Source: Streptomyces sp. DSM 15324 (GTDB taxonomy: Bacteria > Actinomycetota > Actinomycetes > Streptomycetales > Streptomycetaceae). Taken from it: 64,000 nucleotides of DNA. The notes beneath the pieces are model-generated. The model had not been told where the DNA came from. It saw nothing but the letters and a program-made list of their open reading frames with translations, and did no database searches. Location of the stretch: assembly GCF_001514285.1 (NCBI RefSeq), contig NZ_KQ949024.1, forward strand, positions 256,405 to 320,404. Direction: 5' to 3'. Positions 33,836-42,227 of the stretch are shown here, piece by piece. Every line of letters begins with the position of its first letter. The first letter of the stretch is position 1. The translations under genes were made by a program, and so were the position numbers.

Positions 33836-35044
33836 ATGGAGTTCCGGCAGTCGAACAAGCTCAGCGAGGTCTGCTACGAGATCCGCGGCCCGGTGGTCGA
33901 GCACGCCAACGCGCTGGAGGAGGCGGGCCACAGCGTGCTCCGCCTGAACACCGGCAACCCCGCGCTGTTCGGTTTCGAGGCGCCGGAGGAGATCCTCCAG
34001 GACATGATCCGGATGCTGCCGAAGGCGCACGGCTACACCGACTCGCGCGGCGTCCTCTCCGCCCGCCGCGCCGTGGCCCAGCGCTACCAGACCCTCGGCC
34101 TGGACGTCGGCGTCGACGACGTGTTCCTCGGCAACGGCATCTCCGAGCTGATCGCGATGGCCGTACAGGCGCTGGTCGAGGACGGCGACGAGATCCTCAT
34201 CCCCGCCCCCGACTTCCCCCTGTGGACGGCGGTGACCACCCTCGCGGGCGGCAAGGCGGTCCACTACCTCTGCGACGAGCAGGCCGAGTGGTACCCCGAT
34301 CTGGACGACATGGCGTCGAAGATCACGGACCGCACCAAGGCCGTGGTCATCATCAACCCCAACAACCCCACCGGCGCGGTCTACCCGAAGGAGATCGTCG
34401 AGGGCATCCTCGACCTCGCCCGCCGGCACGGCCTGATGGTCTTCGCCGACGAGATCTACGACCAGATCCTGTACGACGACGCCGTGCACCACTCGGCCGC
34501 GGCGCTCGCCCCGGACCTGGTCGTGCTGACCTTCTGCGGGCTGTCGAAGACGTACCGGGTGGCGGGCTTCCGCTCGGGCTGGCTGGTGGTGACGGGCCCC
34601 AGGCAGCACGCGCGCGACTACCTGGAGGGCCTGACCATGCTGGCCTCGATGCGGCTGTGCGCCAACGCGCCCGCCCAGTACGCCATCCAGGCCGCGCTCG
34701 GCGGCCGGCAGTCCATCCGCGACCTCACCACGGCGGGCGGCAGGCTGTACGAACAGCGCAACGTGGCCTGGGAGAAGCTCAACGAGATCCCGGGCGTGTC
34801 CTGTGTGAAGCCGAAGGGCGCGCTGTACGCGTTCCCGCGCATCGACCCCAAGGTGCACCCGATCCACGACGACGAGAAGTTCGTCCTGGACCTGCTGCTC
34901 CAGGAGAAGATCCAGGTCGTCCAGGGCACGGGCTTCAACTGGCCCACGCCCGACCACTTCCGCATCCTCACCCTCCCGCACGCGGAGGACCTGGAGACGG
35001 CGATCGGGCGGATCGGACGCTTCCTCAGCGGCTACCGGCAGTAG
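33836..35044 (+). CDS. alaT: Pyridoxal-phosphate aminotransferase, alanine transaminase-like
   Basis: The 402-residue class I aminotransferase starts at ATG 33836. Features: NTGNPALFGF, the cofactor contact HGYTDSRGVLSARRAVAQ, IINPNNPTGAVYPKE near residue 175, DEIYDQILYDD, and the PLP-binding Lys in GLSKTYRVAGFRSGW near 240. The overall pattern matches AlaT-type enzymes that make alanine from pyruvate and glutamate. The HxlR protein divergent from it is the likely regulator. Confidence 0.92.
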   Translation: MEFRQSNKLSEVCYEIRGPVVEHANALEEAGHSVLRLNTGNPALFGFEAPEEILQDMIRMLPKAHGYTDSRGVLSARRAVAQRYQTLGLDVGVDDVFLGNGISELIAMAVQALVEDGDEILIPAPDFPLWTAVTTLAGGKAVHYLCDEQAEWYPDLDDMASKITDRTKAVVIINPNNPTGAVYPKEIVEGILDLARRHGLMVFADEIYDQILYDDAVHHSAAALAPDLVVLTFCGLSKTYRVAGFRSGWLVVTGPRQHARDYLEGLTMLASMRLCANAPAQYAIQAALGGRQSIRDLTTAGGRLYEQRNVAWEKLNEIPGVSCVKPKGALYAFPRIDPKVHPIHDDEKFVLDLLLQEKIQVVQGTGFNWPTPDHFRILTLPHAEDLETAIGRIGRFLSGYRQ

Positions 35045-35120
35045 GGGCGTCCCCTCCCTTCCCGACCGGCGCCGCGGGCAGCACAGGCGGCCCGGACCCC
35101 ACCGTCGTACGCTGACAGAC

Positions 35121-35714
35121 GTGGCCGATCTCCTCCTCGTCCGGCACGGTGAGACCGAGTGGTCGCGGTCCGGGCGGCACACGGGCTGGACGGACGTTCC
35201 GCTGACCGAGCACGGGCGGGACGAGGCACGGCGGCTGACGGCGCTCATCGGGTCGCTGCGGATCGGCGCCGCGTACGTCAGCCCGCTGGGGCGGGCCCGT
35301 GAGACGGCGGAACTGGCCGGACTGTACGGCGCCCACGTCGACCCCGATCTGCGGGAGTGGGACTACGGCGGCTACGAGGGCGTCACGACCGTCGAGATCC
35401 AGCGGGGCCGGCCCGGCTGGTTCCTGTTCGACGACGGGGTGGCACCCGGCCCGCCCGAGCATCCCGGGGAGACACCCGAGGAGGTCGGCGAGCGGGCCGA
35501 CCGCGTGCTCGCACGGGTGCGGGCGGCCGGTGCCGACGGGGATGTGGCGCTGGTGGCGCACGGGCACTTCCTGCGGGTGCTGACCGCCCGCTACCTGGGA
35601 CTCGCCCCCTCGGCCGGGGCGCTGTTCCGGCTCACCACCGGCACCCTGGGCCGGCTGGGCACCGAGCACGAGCGGCCCGTGATCGCCGCCTGGAATGTCA
35701 GACCCGGGCCGTAG
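35121..35714 (+). CDS. Histidine phosphatase (phosphoglycerate mutase-like)
   Basis: The 197-residue protein from GTG 35121 has the catalytic motif LLVRHGETEWS at residues 5-15, the acid-base region LREWDYGGYEG, and the second His in VAHGHFLRVL near 148. These define the histidine phosphatase branch 1. Substrate not known; such proteins include sugar-phosphate and acid phosphatases. It lies 76 bp after the aminotransferase on the same strand. Confidence 0.9.
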   Translation: MADLLLVRHGETEWSRSGRHTGWTDVPLTEHGRDEARRLTALIGSLRIGAAYVSPLGRARETAELAGLYGAHVDPDLREWDYGGYEGVTTVEIQRGRPGWFLFDDGVAPGPPEHPGETPEEVGERADRVLARVRAAGADGDVALVAHGHFLRVLTARYLGLAPSAGALFRLTTGTLGRLGTEHERPVIAAWNVRPGP

Positions 35715-35764
35715 CCTTCGAGTGGGCCCGCCGCAGGCCGGGCCCGAAGGGGGGAGCAGAGACC

Positions 35765-36415
35765 GTGACCCGACCGCCGACCGCCGCGCAACGACGGCTG
35801 ATCGACACCGCCGAACCGGTCACGGGCCGGCTCAGGGGTACCGAGGCCCAGCTCGCGGCGCTGGTGCGGCGGGGGCTCGCCTTCCGGCATCCGCGCCCGC
35901 CGCACGACCACTTCCTGACCCCGGCGGGCCACCGGATACGGGAATCCGGGACGCAGACCGGCACGGCGACCGAGACGGCCGGGGCCGCGCCGCCCCGGCA
36001 GGAGACCGGCACCGGGGTGTTCGCCGCGCGGGTCGGCGGCGAGGAGGACACCGGCGCGGACGGCCCGGCCAGGGCGCGCGAGGTGCGCAGCGCCTGGGAG
36101 GGCCTGCTGGAGCTGCGCCGGATGACCCACCGGGACGGATCGGTGGACCGCCCCTGCGGCTGGGAGCGCACCCATCTGGTGCAGGCCGCCGCCCTCGCCC
36201 TGGAGGCCGGCGGACACCGCCCCGCGGGGCCGGACACCGACGGCTACCGGGTCAGCGCGACCCCCCAGCCGGAGGCCGTCGCCGTGCGCGGCCCGGACGA
36301 GGCGACGCTGAGCGCCTGCGCGGCGACCCTGGAGAAGGCGGGCTGGCAGGTCGGCCGGCACACCGATCCCCGCACCAGGGCGCGCTATCTGCTGGCTTCG
36401 CCGCGCCGGGTGTGA
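35765..36415 (+). CDS. Conserved actinobacterial protein of unknown function
   Basis: The 216-residue protein starts at GTG 35765 after GGGGAG. The first 60 residues look like a winged helix or helical region (PTAAQRRLIDTAEPVTGR, HDHFLTPAGHRIR). A low-complexity Thr/Gly/Ala linker (TQTGTATETAGAAPP) follows. The C-terminal half holds SAWEGLLELRRMTHRDGSVDRPCGWERTHLV and a small domain ending RTRARYLLAS. No function is recognised. Confidence 0.75.
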   Translation: MTRPPTAAQRRLIDTAEPVTGRLRGTEAQLAALVRRGLAFRHPRPPHDHFLTPAGHRIRESGTQTGTATETAGAAPPRQETGTGVFAARVGGEEDTGADGPARAREVRSAWEGLLELRRMTHRDGSVDRPCGWERTHLVQAAALALEAGGHRPAGPDTDGYRVSATPQPEAVAVRGPDEATLSACAATLEKAGWQVGRHTDPRTRARYLLASPRRV

Positions 36416-36496
36416 GGGAGGCGTGTCCGGGCGATGCGGCAGGAACCGGCCCACCGTGAGGTGAGCCGGGTGGGGAGCGCCCAGCGGGTGGTCCGG

Positions 36497-37879
36497 TCAG
36501 TCCCGCCCGGTGATCCGTGCCAGCCGCCGTGCCTCCTCGCGGGTGGTGCGGGCGATCGCGTCCTCGTCGGCGGTGAGCAGCCGGCCGTTCTCGACGATCT
36601 GACGGCCGTTCACGAAGGACGCGGTGACCGGGGCGGCGGCACCGAGCACCAGCGCGGCGACCGGGTCGGCGATGGAGGCGTGGGCGACGGTGTCCAGCCG
36701 CCACAGCACCAGGTCGGCGAGCTTGCCCGGCTCCAGGGAGCCGATCTCGCGGTCCCGGCCCAGTACCCGGGCGCCGCCGTGGGTGCCGAGCCGCAGGGCC
36801 TGACGGGTGTTCAGGGCGGCCTCGCGATGGGCGCCGAGGCGGTTGACCAGCAGGGCGTTGCGCAGTTCGGTGTGGAGTTCGCCGGACTCGTTCGACGCGG
36901 TGCCGTCCACGCCGAGGCCGACCGGGACACCGGCGGCGAGCATGTCGGGGACGCGCGCGATGCCGGCGGCCAGCCGGGCGTTGGACGACGGGCAGTGGGC
37001 GACCCCCGTCCGCGTGCGGGCGAAGGCGTCGATGTCGGAGTCGTTCATGTGGACGCAGTGCGCCATCCACACGTCCTCGCCGAGCCACCCGGTGGACTCG
37101 AAGTAGTCGGTGGGGCCCAGGCCGAACAGCTCCTGGCAGAACTTCTCCTCCTCGACCGTCTCCGAGCCGTGGGTGTGCAGCCGCACCCCGAGCCGGCGGC
37201 CCAGCTCGGCGCCCTGCCGCAGGAGTTCGGTGGAGACGGAGAAGGGCGAGCAGGGCGCGACGGCGACCTGGGTCATCGCGTCGAAGGAGGCGTCGTGGTG
37301 CTCGGCGACGGTCTCCTCGGTGGCGGCGAGGGCCCCGTCGAGGGTCTCGACGGCGAAGTCCGGGGGCAGTCCGCCGTCCTTCTCGCTGCGGTCCATCGAG
37401 CCGCGGGCCAGGGTGAAGCGGACGCCCATGTCCCGGGCGGCGCCGATGATCGCGCCGGAGAGGTCGCCGGAGCCCCGGGGGAAGACGTAGTGGTGGTCCA
37501 TGGCGGTCGTGACCCCGCCCCGGGCCAGCATCGCCAGCGATCCCTGGGCCGCCGCCCGGACCATCGGCTCGTCGATGCGCGCCCAGGTCGGGTACAGGGC
37601 GACCAGCCAGTCGAAGAGGTTGTGGTCCGTGGCCAGGCCCCGGGTGATCCACTGGTAGAAGTGGTGATGGGTGTTGACCAGGCCGGGGGTGGCCAGATGG
37701 CCGGTGGCGTCGATACGGCGTACGACGTTCTCCAGGCCGTCGGGGGCGGGGCCCGCGCCGACCGCCTCGATGCGGTTGCCGGCCAGGACGAGGTGTCCGT
37801 CCGCGTACTCGGTGTCGTCGGCGTCGACGGTCGCGATCGAGCAGTTCTCGATGACGACGCGCTGGAGGGCTGCTGCCAT
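36497..37879 (-). CDS. 8-oxoguanine deaminase
   Basis: The 460-residue amidohydrolase contains the metal-binding sequences NTHHHFYQW near residue 70, HTHGSETVEEE near 238, AHCVHMNDSD near 272 and GVDGTASNES near 325. These match the 8-oxoguanine deaminase subgroup, which turns 8-oxoguanine directly into urate. It is the last gene of a four-gene minus-strand operon and would feed the uricase encoded 11 bp upstream. Related hydantoin and guanine deaminases are possible alternatives, but the operon favours this reading. Confidence 0.9.
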   Translation of the reverse strand: MAAALQRVVIENCSIATVDADDTEYADGHLVLAGNRIEAVGAGPAPDGLENVVRRIDATGHLATPGLVNTHHHFYQWITRGLATDHNLFDWLVALYPTWARIDEPMVRAAAQGSLAMLARGGVTTAMDHHYVFPRGSGDLSGAIIGAARDMGVRFTLARGSMDRSEKDGGLPPDFAVETLDGALAATEETVAEHHDASFDAMTQVAVAPCSPFSVSTELLRQGAELGRRLGVRLHTHGSETVEEEKFCQELFGLGPTDYFESTGWLGEDVWMAHCVHMNDSDIDAFARTRTGVAHCPSSNARLAAGIARVPDMLAAGVPVGLGVDGTASNESGELHTELRNALLVNRLGAHREAALNTRQALRLGTHGGARVLGRDREIGSLEPGKLADLVLWRLDTVAHASIADPVAALVLGAAAPVTASFVNGRQIVENGRLLTADEDAIARTTREEARRLARITGRD

Positions 37880-37890
37880 GGATCCGTCCT

Positions 37891-38784
37891 TCAGAGGTGG
37901 GTGAGGTCCGCCGGGATCCTCGCCTCCTGGCCGTCCCTGAGGACGGTGGCCTCGATCAGGCCGTAGGGGCGGTCGGCGGCGAGGTACACCTCGTTGTCGT
38001 TCTTCAGCCCGAACGGCGCCAGGTCCACCAGGAAGTGGTGCTTGTTCGGGAGGGAGAAGCGGACCTCGTCGATCTCCTCGCGGTGGTCGATGATGCGCGC
38101 GCCCATCGCGTAGAGGGTCTGCTGGAGCGAACGCGAGTACGTCTCGGCGAAGGACCGCAGCAGATGCCCCTTCACCTGAGCGTACGACGCATCCCAGTCC
38201 GGCGCGTCGTCGGCGTCGTCGCTCCAGCCGAAGCGCCAGCGGGCCGAGACGTCGGTGGCGAGGATCCGGTCGGAGGCCTCGGGGAGGGTCGTGTACGCGT
38301 CCCTGACGTAGCCCCGGAACTCGGAGTCGGTCGAGTTCATCACGGTCAGGTCCTTGAGGCCGGAGACGACCTCCCAGGACGAGCCGTCGTGGGTGACCTG
38401 GGTGAGCCGGGTCTCCTGCCCCTTGCGCACGAAGGAGTGGGCGCCCCTGCCGGAGTGCTCGATGCGCTCCCAGGCGTACTCCTCGACGCGGACGCGGGCG
38501 CGGTGGATGGCGTCCTGGCCGGCCACGAAGTGCCGGGCGAGGTGGATGCCGAACTGCTCCGGGGAGTCGATGCCGTGTTCCTTGGCGAACGCGTACACCG
38601 TGTTCTTGGTGGTGTCGGTCGGCAGAACGTGGGCGTTGGATCCGGAGTAGTGGACCTCGTCCATGTCGCCGCTCAGCGACACGGACACGTTGAGGTCCCT
38701 GATGTGGTGGGTGGCGCCGTCCCGCGTGATCTTGACGACCCGGTTCTCGGCCTTGCCGTACTGGTTCGGTCCCAGGATGGGCAT
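37891..38784 (-). CDS. Urate oxidase (uricase)
   Basis: The 297-residue cofactor-free urate hydroxylase makes 5-hydroxyisourate from urate and O2. Two T-fold halves are seen: the first contains the catalytic Lys and Thr (LPTDTTKNTVYAFAKEHG near residue 55), the second the DVSARWRF and LPNKHHFLVDL segments. The start MPILGPNQYGKAENRVVK is typical of actinobacterial uricases. It is separated from the HIU hydrolase gene by only a few bases. Confidence 0.96.
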   Translation of the reverse strand: MPILGPNQYGKAENRVVKITRDGATHHIRDLNVSVSLSGDMDEVHYSGSNAHVLPTDTTKNTVYAFAKEHGIDSPEQFGIHLARHFVAGQDAIHRARVRVEEYAWERIEHSGRGAHSFVRKGQETRLTQVTHDGSSWEVVSGLKDLTVMNSTDSEFRGYVRDAYTTLPEASDRILATDVSARWRFGWSDDADDAPDWDASYAQVKGHLLRSFAETYSRSLQQTLYAMGARIIDHREEIDEVRFSLPNKHHFLVDLAPFGLKNDNEVYLAADRPYGLIEATVLRDGQEARIPADLTHL

Positions 38785-38788
38785 CTAG

Positions 38789-39190
38789 CTAGCTCCCTCG
38801 GTAAACGGAGTAGCCGAACGGGCTGAGCAGCAGCGGTACGTGGTAGTGCTCGCCGGGCTCCACCGCGAAGGTGACGACGACCTCGGGGAAGAACACGGCA
38901 CCGCTGTCCCCGTTCGCGGGGGCGTCCTGCTGCGCATCGGCTTGCTTGGGGGCGAGGTACGGCTCCACCAGGAAGTCGAGCCGTACCCGGGTGACTCCCT
39001 CCGGCAGCGCCGGGAGGTCCTTGCACCGGCCGTCCGCGTCGGTCGCGGAGCCGCCGAGCTCCTGCCACGTCTCCGCCCCGCCCGTCCGGGCGGAGAGGGC
39101 GGAGAGGCGGACGGCGACGCCCGGGGCGGGACGGCCGACGCTGGTGTCCAGGATGTGCGTGGACACGGAGGCCGTGGTGCTGGTGCTCAT
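38789..39190 (-). CDS. uraH: 5-Hydroxyisourate hydrolase (transthyretin-like)
   Basis: The 133-residue protein hydrolyses 5-hydroxyisourate to OHCU. It has the N-terminal catalytic His (STHILDTSVGRPAPGV), the FFPEVVVTF strand with HYHVPLLLSP, and the C-terminal YRGS needed for activity. An insertion of about 18 residues rich in Gln, Asp and Ala (near 82-99) makes it longer than the usual 105-115 residues. It lies between the OHCU decarboxylase and uricase genes. Confidence 0.95.
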   Translation of the reverse strand: MSTSTTASVSTHILDTSVGRPAPGVAVRLSALSARTGGAETWQELGGSATDADGRCKDLPALPEGVTRVRLDFLVEPYLAPKQADAQQDAPANGDSGAVFFPEVVVTFAVEPGEHYHVPLLLSPFGYSVYRGS

Positions 39191-39196
39191 CCTCGG

Positions 39197-39706
39197 TCAG
39201 TCCTCTTCGGCGAGTCGGGCCAGACGGATGCGGTTGATCCTGCCCAGTTCGGTGCGGACGATCTCGCGTTCCCGCTCCGGCGTGTTGCCGAGGCGCTCGC
39301 GGGCGGCGTCGCGCATCTCGGTGCCGGTGCGGCCGGTGGCGCAGATCAGGAACACCTGCCCGAACTTCTCCTGGTAGGCCAGGTTGAGGGCGAGCATCTC
39401 CGCCTTGAGGTCCGCGGAGGCCCCGGCCATGCCGCGCTGCTCGCGGGCGGAGGCCGGATCGCCCGGCGCGGGGCGTCCGATCGGCGGATGCCCCGCCATC
39501 GCCTCCGCCAGGTCGGCCTCGGTCAGCTCCGCCATGGCGGCGTCGTTCGCGGCGTACAGGGCGTCGACGTCGGCGTAGGGGCGGCCGGCGAGCAGGCGCC
39601 GTCCCCAGGCGGCGGACGCGCACGCCTCGTGGAGGGCGGCGGCGGCCGCGCGCTCCTCCAGGCCGTTGAACCGGGCCAGGCCCGGGGGCGTCGAAGTCGA
39701 AGTCAC
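39197..39706 (-). CDS. OHCU decarboxylase
   Basis: The protein is about 169 residues from GTG 39706 (VTSTSTPPGLARFNG). It shows the catalytic His in GHPPIGRPAPGD near residue 73 and the family stretch LNLAYQEKFGQVFLICATGRTG, followed by Arg/Glu-rich helices. It decarboxylates 2-oxo-4-hydroxy-4-carboxy-5-ureidoimidazoline to S-allantoin. First gene of the urate operon; the candidate AllR operator lies 32-48 bp upstream. The ribosome site is weak, so the start is uncertain by a few codons. Confidence 0.92.
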   Translation of the reverse strand: MTSTSTPPGLARFNGLEERAAAAALHEACASAAWGRRLLAGRPYADVDALYAANDAAMAELTEADLAEAMAGHPPIGRPAPGDPASAREQRGMAGASADLKAEMLALNLAYQEKFGQVFLICATGRTGTEMRDAARERLGNTPEREREIVRTELGRINRIRLARLAEED

Positions 39707-39737
39707 AGGGTCAGCTAACGCCTGCCCAGGAGGCCAC

Positions 39738-39754
39738 GTCAACACTTTGTTGAA
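39738..39754. promoter_or_regulatory. Candidate AllR operator, urate operon promoter
   Basis: GTCAAC-acttt-GTTGAA matches TTCAAC-N5-GTTGAA with one change. It lies just upstream of the OHCU decarboxylase gene. Confidence 0.7.
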
Positions 39755-39806
39755 AATTCCGGGTTACGGGAGCCGCTTGCGAGCGGCCGGCGGCGCCGTC
39801 CGCGCC

Positions 39807-40175
39807 TCAGACCCCTTTTTCCCGGTTGAGGTAGTTGTAGACGGTGAAGCGGCTCACGCCGAGGGCGCTCGCCACGGTCTCCACGCCGTGCCGCACGGAG
39901 AAGGCGCCGCGCGCCTCGAGCATCCGGACGACCTCCTGCTTGGCCTTGCGGTCCAGGTCGGCGAGGGGCTTGCCCTTCCTGCGCTCCAGGGCGGCCAGGA
40001 TGTGGTCGAGGGAGTCGGCGAGCTGCGGCAGCCGCACGGCGACCACCTCGGCGCCCTCCCAGGCGAGGACCACGTCGTCGGGGCCGGCCTCGTCGGGCGG
40101 GAGCATCTCGCCGCCCATCGCGTCGACCAGCGGCTTCACGGCCGCGATGAAGGGCTCGTCGCCCGCGCCGGTCAC
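39807..40175 (-). CDS. Helix-turn-helix protein with YheO/DauR-type C terminus
   Basis: The 122-residue protein from GTG 40175 ends with a helix-turn-helix reading TVASALGVSRFTVYNYLNREKG, like the C terminus of YheO/DauR regulators. The N-terminal part (FIAAVKPLVDAMGGEMLPP, VVAVRLPQLADSLDHILAAL) is shorter than the usual PAS-like domain. Its GTG overlaps the stop of the thiamine-binding gene (GTGA). It probably regulates a nearby operon; being next to the urate genes it may act there, but this is inference. Confidence 0.82.
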   Translation of the reverse strand: MTGAGDEPFIAAVKPLVDAMGGEMLPPDEAGPDDVVLAWEGAEVVAVRLPQLADSLDHILAALERRKGKPLADLDRKAKQEVVRMLEARGAFSVRHGVETVASALGVSRFTVYNYLNREKGV

Positions 40176-40435
40176 GCGCCCTCCCCCTCGGCGGCCGTGT
40201 CCACGACGTTGACCTGGAGGGTGATCCGGGTGGCGCCCGCACCGAGCGAGCGGCGCAGCAGGGCGTCGACGGCGGCGATCACGGCCTCGGTGCCGCCCTC
40301 CGCGGTGTTGCCGAACGGCCCGACGTCGACGCCGTCCAGGCCGGCGGCCTCGATCACCTCGCGGGCGACCAGCGCGTGCGCGGGCGCCTCGTCGAGGTCG
40401 AAGGGCTCGGTGGTGAACTCCACTTTCAGTCGCAT
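40172..40435 (-). CDS. Thiamine-binding (MTH1187/YkoF-like) protein
   Basis: The 87-residue protein has the ferredoxin-like sequence MRLKVEFTTEPFDLDE, GLDGVDVGPFGNTAEGG and GATRITLQVNVV, matching the family once called DUF77 that binds thiamine or a hydroxymethylpyrimidine analogue. It overlaps the HTH gene by four bases, so it could act as a ligand carrier or co-regulator for that protein. No thiamine synthesis genes are near. Confidence 0.82.
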   Translation of the reverse strand: MRLKVEFTTEPFDLDEAPAHALVAREVIEAAGLDGVDVGPFGNTAEGGTEAVIAAVDALLRRSLGAGATRITLQVNVVDTAAEGEGA

Positions 40436-40527
40436 CGCGCCCCCACACCTTCTCCGACCGGCCTCACCAGGTTCCCGACCTTAACGGACCGGGGCGGGCG
40501 CTTCGACGTCAACCTGTCGATCCTCTT

Positions 40528-40561
40528 CTCCACGCGCTCCACGCGCTCCACGCGCTCCACG
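40528..40561. repeat. 9-bp tandem repeat in the hyi pseudogene
   Basis: ctccacgcg is repeated three times plus seven bases, directly after the RFDVNLSILF piece and where a long stretch of the gene is missing. Confidence 0.85.
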
Positions 40562-40717
40562 GCAACCGCTACACCGGCGCGACCCTGCCGAGCAGGACGC
40601 GCACGCGCCGCGGAACCTCGCGCTCGCCGCCCGCGGGCCGCCGACGGGATCGGCGCGGTGCCGCTGGCCGAGGCCCTGAACCGGCCCGAGTCGCCGCTCG
40701 GTCCGCCGGTGAGCGCC

Positions 40718-40769
40718 GCGGTCGAGGTCGAGGTCGAGGCCGCGGTCGCGGTCGCGGTCGCGGTCGCGG
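40718..40769. repeat. 6-bp tandem repeat in the hyi pseudogene
   Basis: Eight and a half gcggtc/gaggtc hexamers expand a short Ala-Val segment to AVEVEVEAAVAVAVAVAD. The expansion keeps the frame. Confidence 0.88.
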
Positions 40770-41133
40770 ATCGGGTGAGCGAGGCGACGGGCCTCGGCGA
40801 CGCGATGTTCCTGCTGGACCTCCACCACCTGGCCATGAACGGCGCGACCTGCCCCGGGTGACCGAGACCCACGCGGGCGCGGACCGGCCACGTCCGGATC
40901 GCCGGCGCCCCCGGCGGCGGCGCGCCCGGTACCGGTGCGCTGCCGTCGGCGGACCTCGTCGACCGACCGGCGAAGGCCGGCCACGACGGCTGGACCGGCC
41001 GGGAGCGCGGCCCGGGCGACCGTCCGAGCGCCGCGGCCTTCGACCGGCTCCCCCGCGAGGCCCGCGCGGCCCGCCGACCCCGCGCGGGAGCCCTCCGCGT
41101 GCGGATGCGCCCCACCGGCAGGACGCTGAAGGC

Positions 41134-41373
41134 ATGGCACATCCAACGGAGCATCCGCATGTCGTGGTGCATCCACCGGCCCTCGACGGTTCCCGGCGGG
41201 TGACCGAGGGCGAGGAGACCCTCGGGATCGCCACGCACGCGGACGACGTGAGCGAGATCCTGCGCCTGGCCGATCTGTATGTGACCGACCTGGAGCAGAG
41301 CGACTTCATCGAGTGGCAGGGCGGTGGGCCCGACGACTGGCCGGGGCTGTCGGAGCACCACGGACGGCGATAG
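41134..41373 (+). CDS. Small conserved streptomycete protein, 79 residues
   Basis: ATG 41134 gives MAHPTEHPHVVVHPPALDG, followed by an acidic domain (DDVSEILRLADLYVTDLEQS, IEWQGGGPDDW). The sequence looks like a conserved small Streptomyces protein with a Trp/Gly motif near the end. Function unknown. GAAGG lies five bases before the start. A longer frame upstream is low-complexity and overlaps the pseudogene. Confidence 0.75.
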   Translation: MAHPTEHPHVVVHPPALDGSRRVTEGEETLGIATHADDVSEILRLADLYVTDLEQSDFIEWQGGGPDDWPGLSEHHGRR

Positions 41374-41470
41374 CACCGTCGGAGCGTCGGCGGCCCGATC
41401 GGTGGGGAAAGGGGGCCCGAAGGTCGTCAAGACACGGACAGGAGTGGGCGCGAGGAGGACGATGGGGGTC

Positions 41471-42208
41471 ATGTCCGAGAGCGTGCCGGTGCGCTGCCCG
41501 GCCTGCCGGCGGGAGCGCCGCTACACCGTGCCGACCTATCTGTGCGCGTGCGGTGCCCCCGTCGCCCCGGCGCTCGATCCGGGGGCGGCGCCGACAGCCG
41601 TCGTGCACCGCGCCTGGGACGAGGACTGGGTCACCCTGCGCTGCGGCTCCTGCGGCCGCGAGGGCCAGTGGCCGCACCCGGAACTGGGCTGCCCGTGCGG
41701 CACCGCGCTGCGGCTGCCGGTGACCGGCGGGACCCGGCCCGCGGACCCCGACAGCGCGGAACCGGACCCGGAGACAGGGATGGTGCCGGAGCCGGTGCCC
41801 GAGCCGGGGGTGCCGCGTCGGCCCGCCTTCCGGTCCGTCGCCATCCGGACCGCCCTCGACGCGGTCACCGCGGCCGCCCTCTATCTGCGCTGGCTGGGCC
41901 ACGGCGAGGTCCGGCGGGCCGATCAGCGGCCCACCTCGGGGATCGGTCTCGCCGCGCCGGGACTGCTGGCCCAGGTGGACCCGAGCGTGCGCCCGGCCGC
42001 GCTGCGGGACGTGGAGTGCCTGTGGCTGACGGCGATGACCGAGTCCGCGGACTGTGTGTACTTCTCCCTCGCCGGGTACGCCGACGAGGCCCGCACCGGC
42101 GCCGACCGGCTGCGGGTCCCGCTGTTCCTGCTGGACCGCACGGGCACCCCGCAGCCCGTGAACGCGGCGGCCGCCGCCCTCGACGCCCGGGGCTCCCGGG
42201 GTGCCTGA
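41471..42208 (+). CDS. Zinc-ribbon-containing protein of unknown function
   Basis: The protein has 245 residues from ATG 41471 (an ATG at 41462 is nearer AGGAGG and is possible). Three CxxC-type pairs are visible: VRCPACRRE, LCACGAP, then LRCGSCGRE and GCPCGTA, consistent with one or two zinc ribbons in the first 85 residues. A Pro/Glu linker leads to a C-terminal domain (TALDAVTAAALYLRWLGHGE, CVYFSLAGYADEARTGADRL). That domain resembles restriction-endonuclease-like folds in length and composition, but catalytic residues were not identified. Confidence 0.75.
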   Translation: MSESVPVRCPACRRERRYTVPTYLCACGAPVAPALDPGAAPTAVVHRAWDEDWVTLRCGSCGREGQWPHPELGCPCGTALRLPVTGGTRPADPDSAEPDPETGMVPEPVPEPGVPRRPAFRSVAIRTALDAVTAAALYLRWLGHGEVRRADQRPTSGIGLAAPGLLAQVDPSVRPAALRDVECLWLTAMTESADCVYFSLAGYADEARTGADRLRVPLFLLDRTGTPQPVNAAAAALDARGSRGA

Positions 42209-42227
42209 GGCGACGGCCGCCGGGACC

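Larger units (their letters stand above)
40499..41090 (+). pseudogene. Decayed hydroxypyruvate isomerase gene (hyi) with repeat expansions
   Basis: Pieces of hydroxypyruvate isomerase lie in order on the plus strand in several frames: RFDVNLSILF (40499-40528), DPAEQDAHAPRNLALAARG (about 40583-40640), AVPLAEALNRPESPLGPPVS (about 40657-40716), SEATGLGDAMFLLDLHHLAMNG (about 40778-40843) and RTGHVRIAGAPGGGAPGTG then GWTGRERGPGDRPSA (about 40880-41033). About 590 bp remain of the normal roughly 830, with frameshifts, an internal loss of the N-terminal half, and two tandem-repeat expansions. Hyi works in glyoxylate use after glyoxylate carboligase, so this branch is probably lost here unless a second copy exists. 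Confidence 0.82.

Noticed and set aside
40858..41373. Longer version of the 79-residue protein
   Set aside because: The added N-terminal part is an Arg/Pro-rich frame over the hyi remnant; ATG 41134 fits better.
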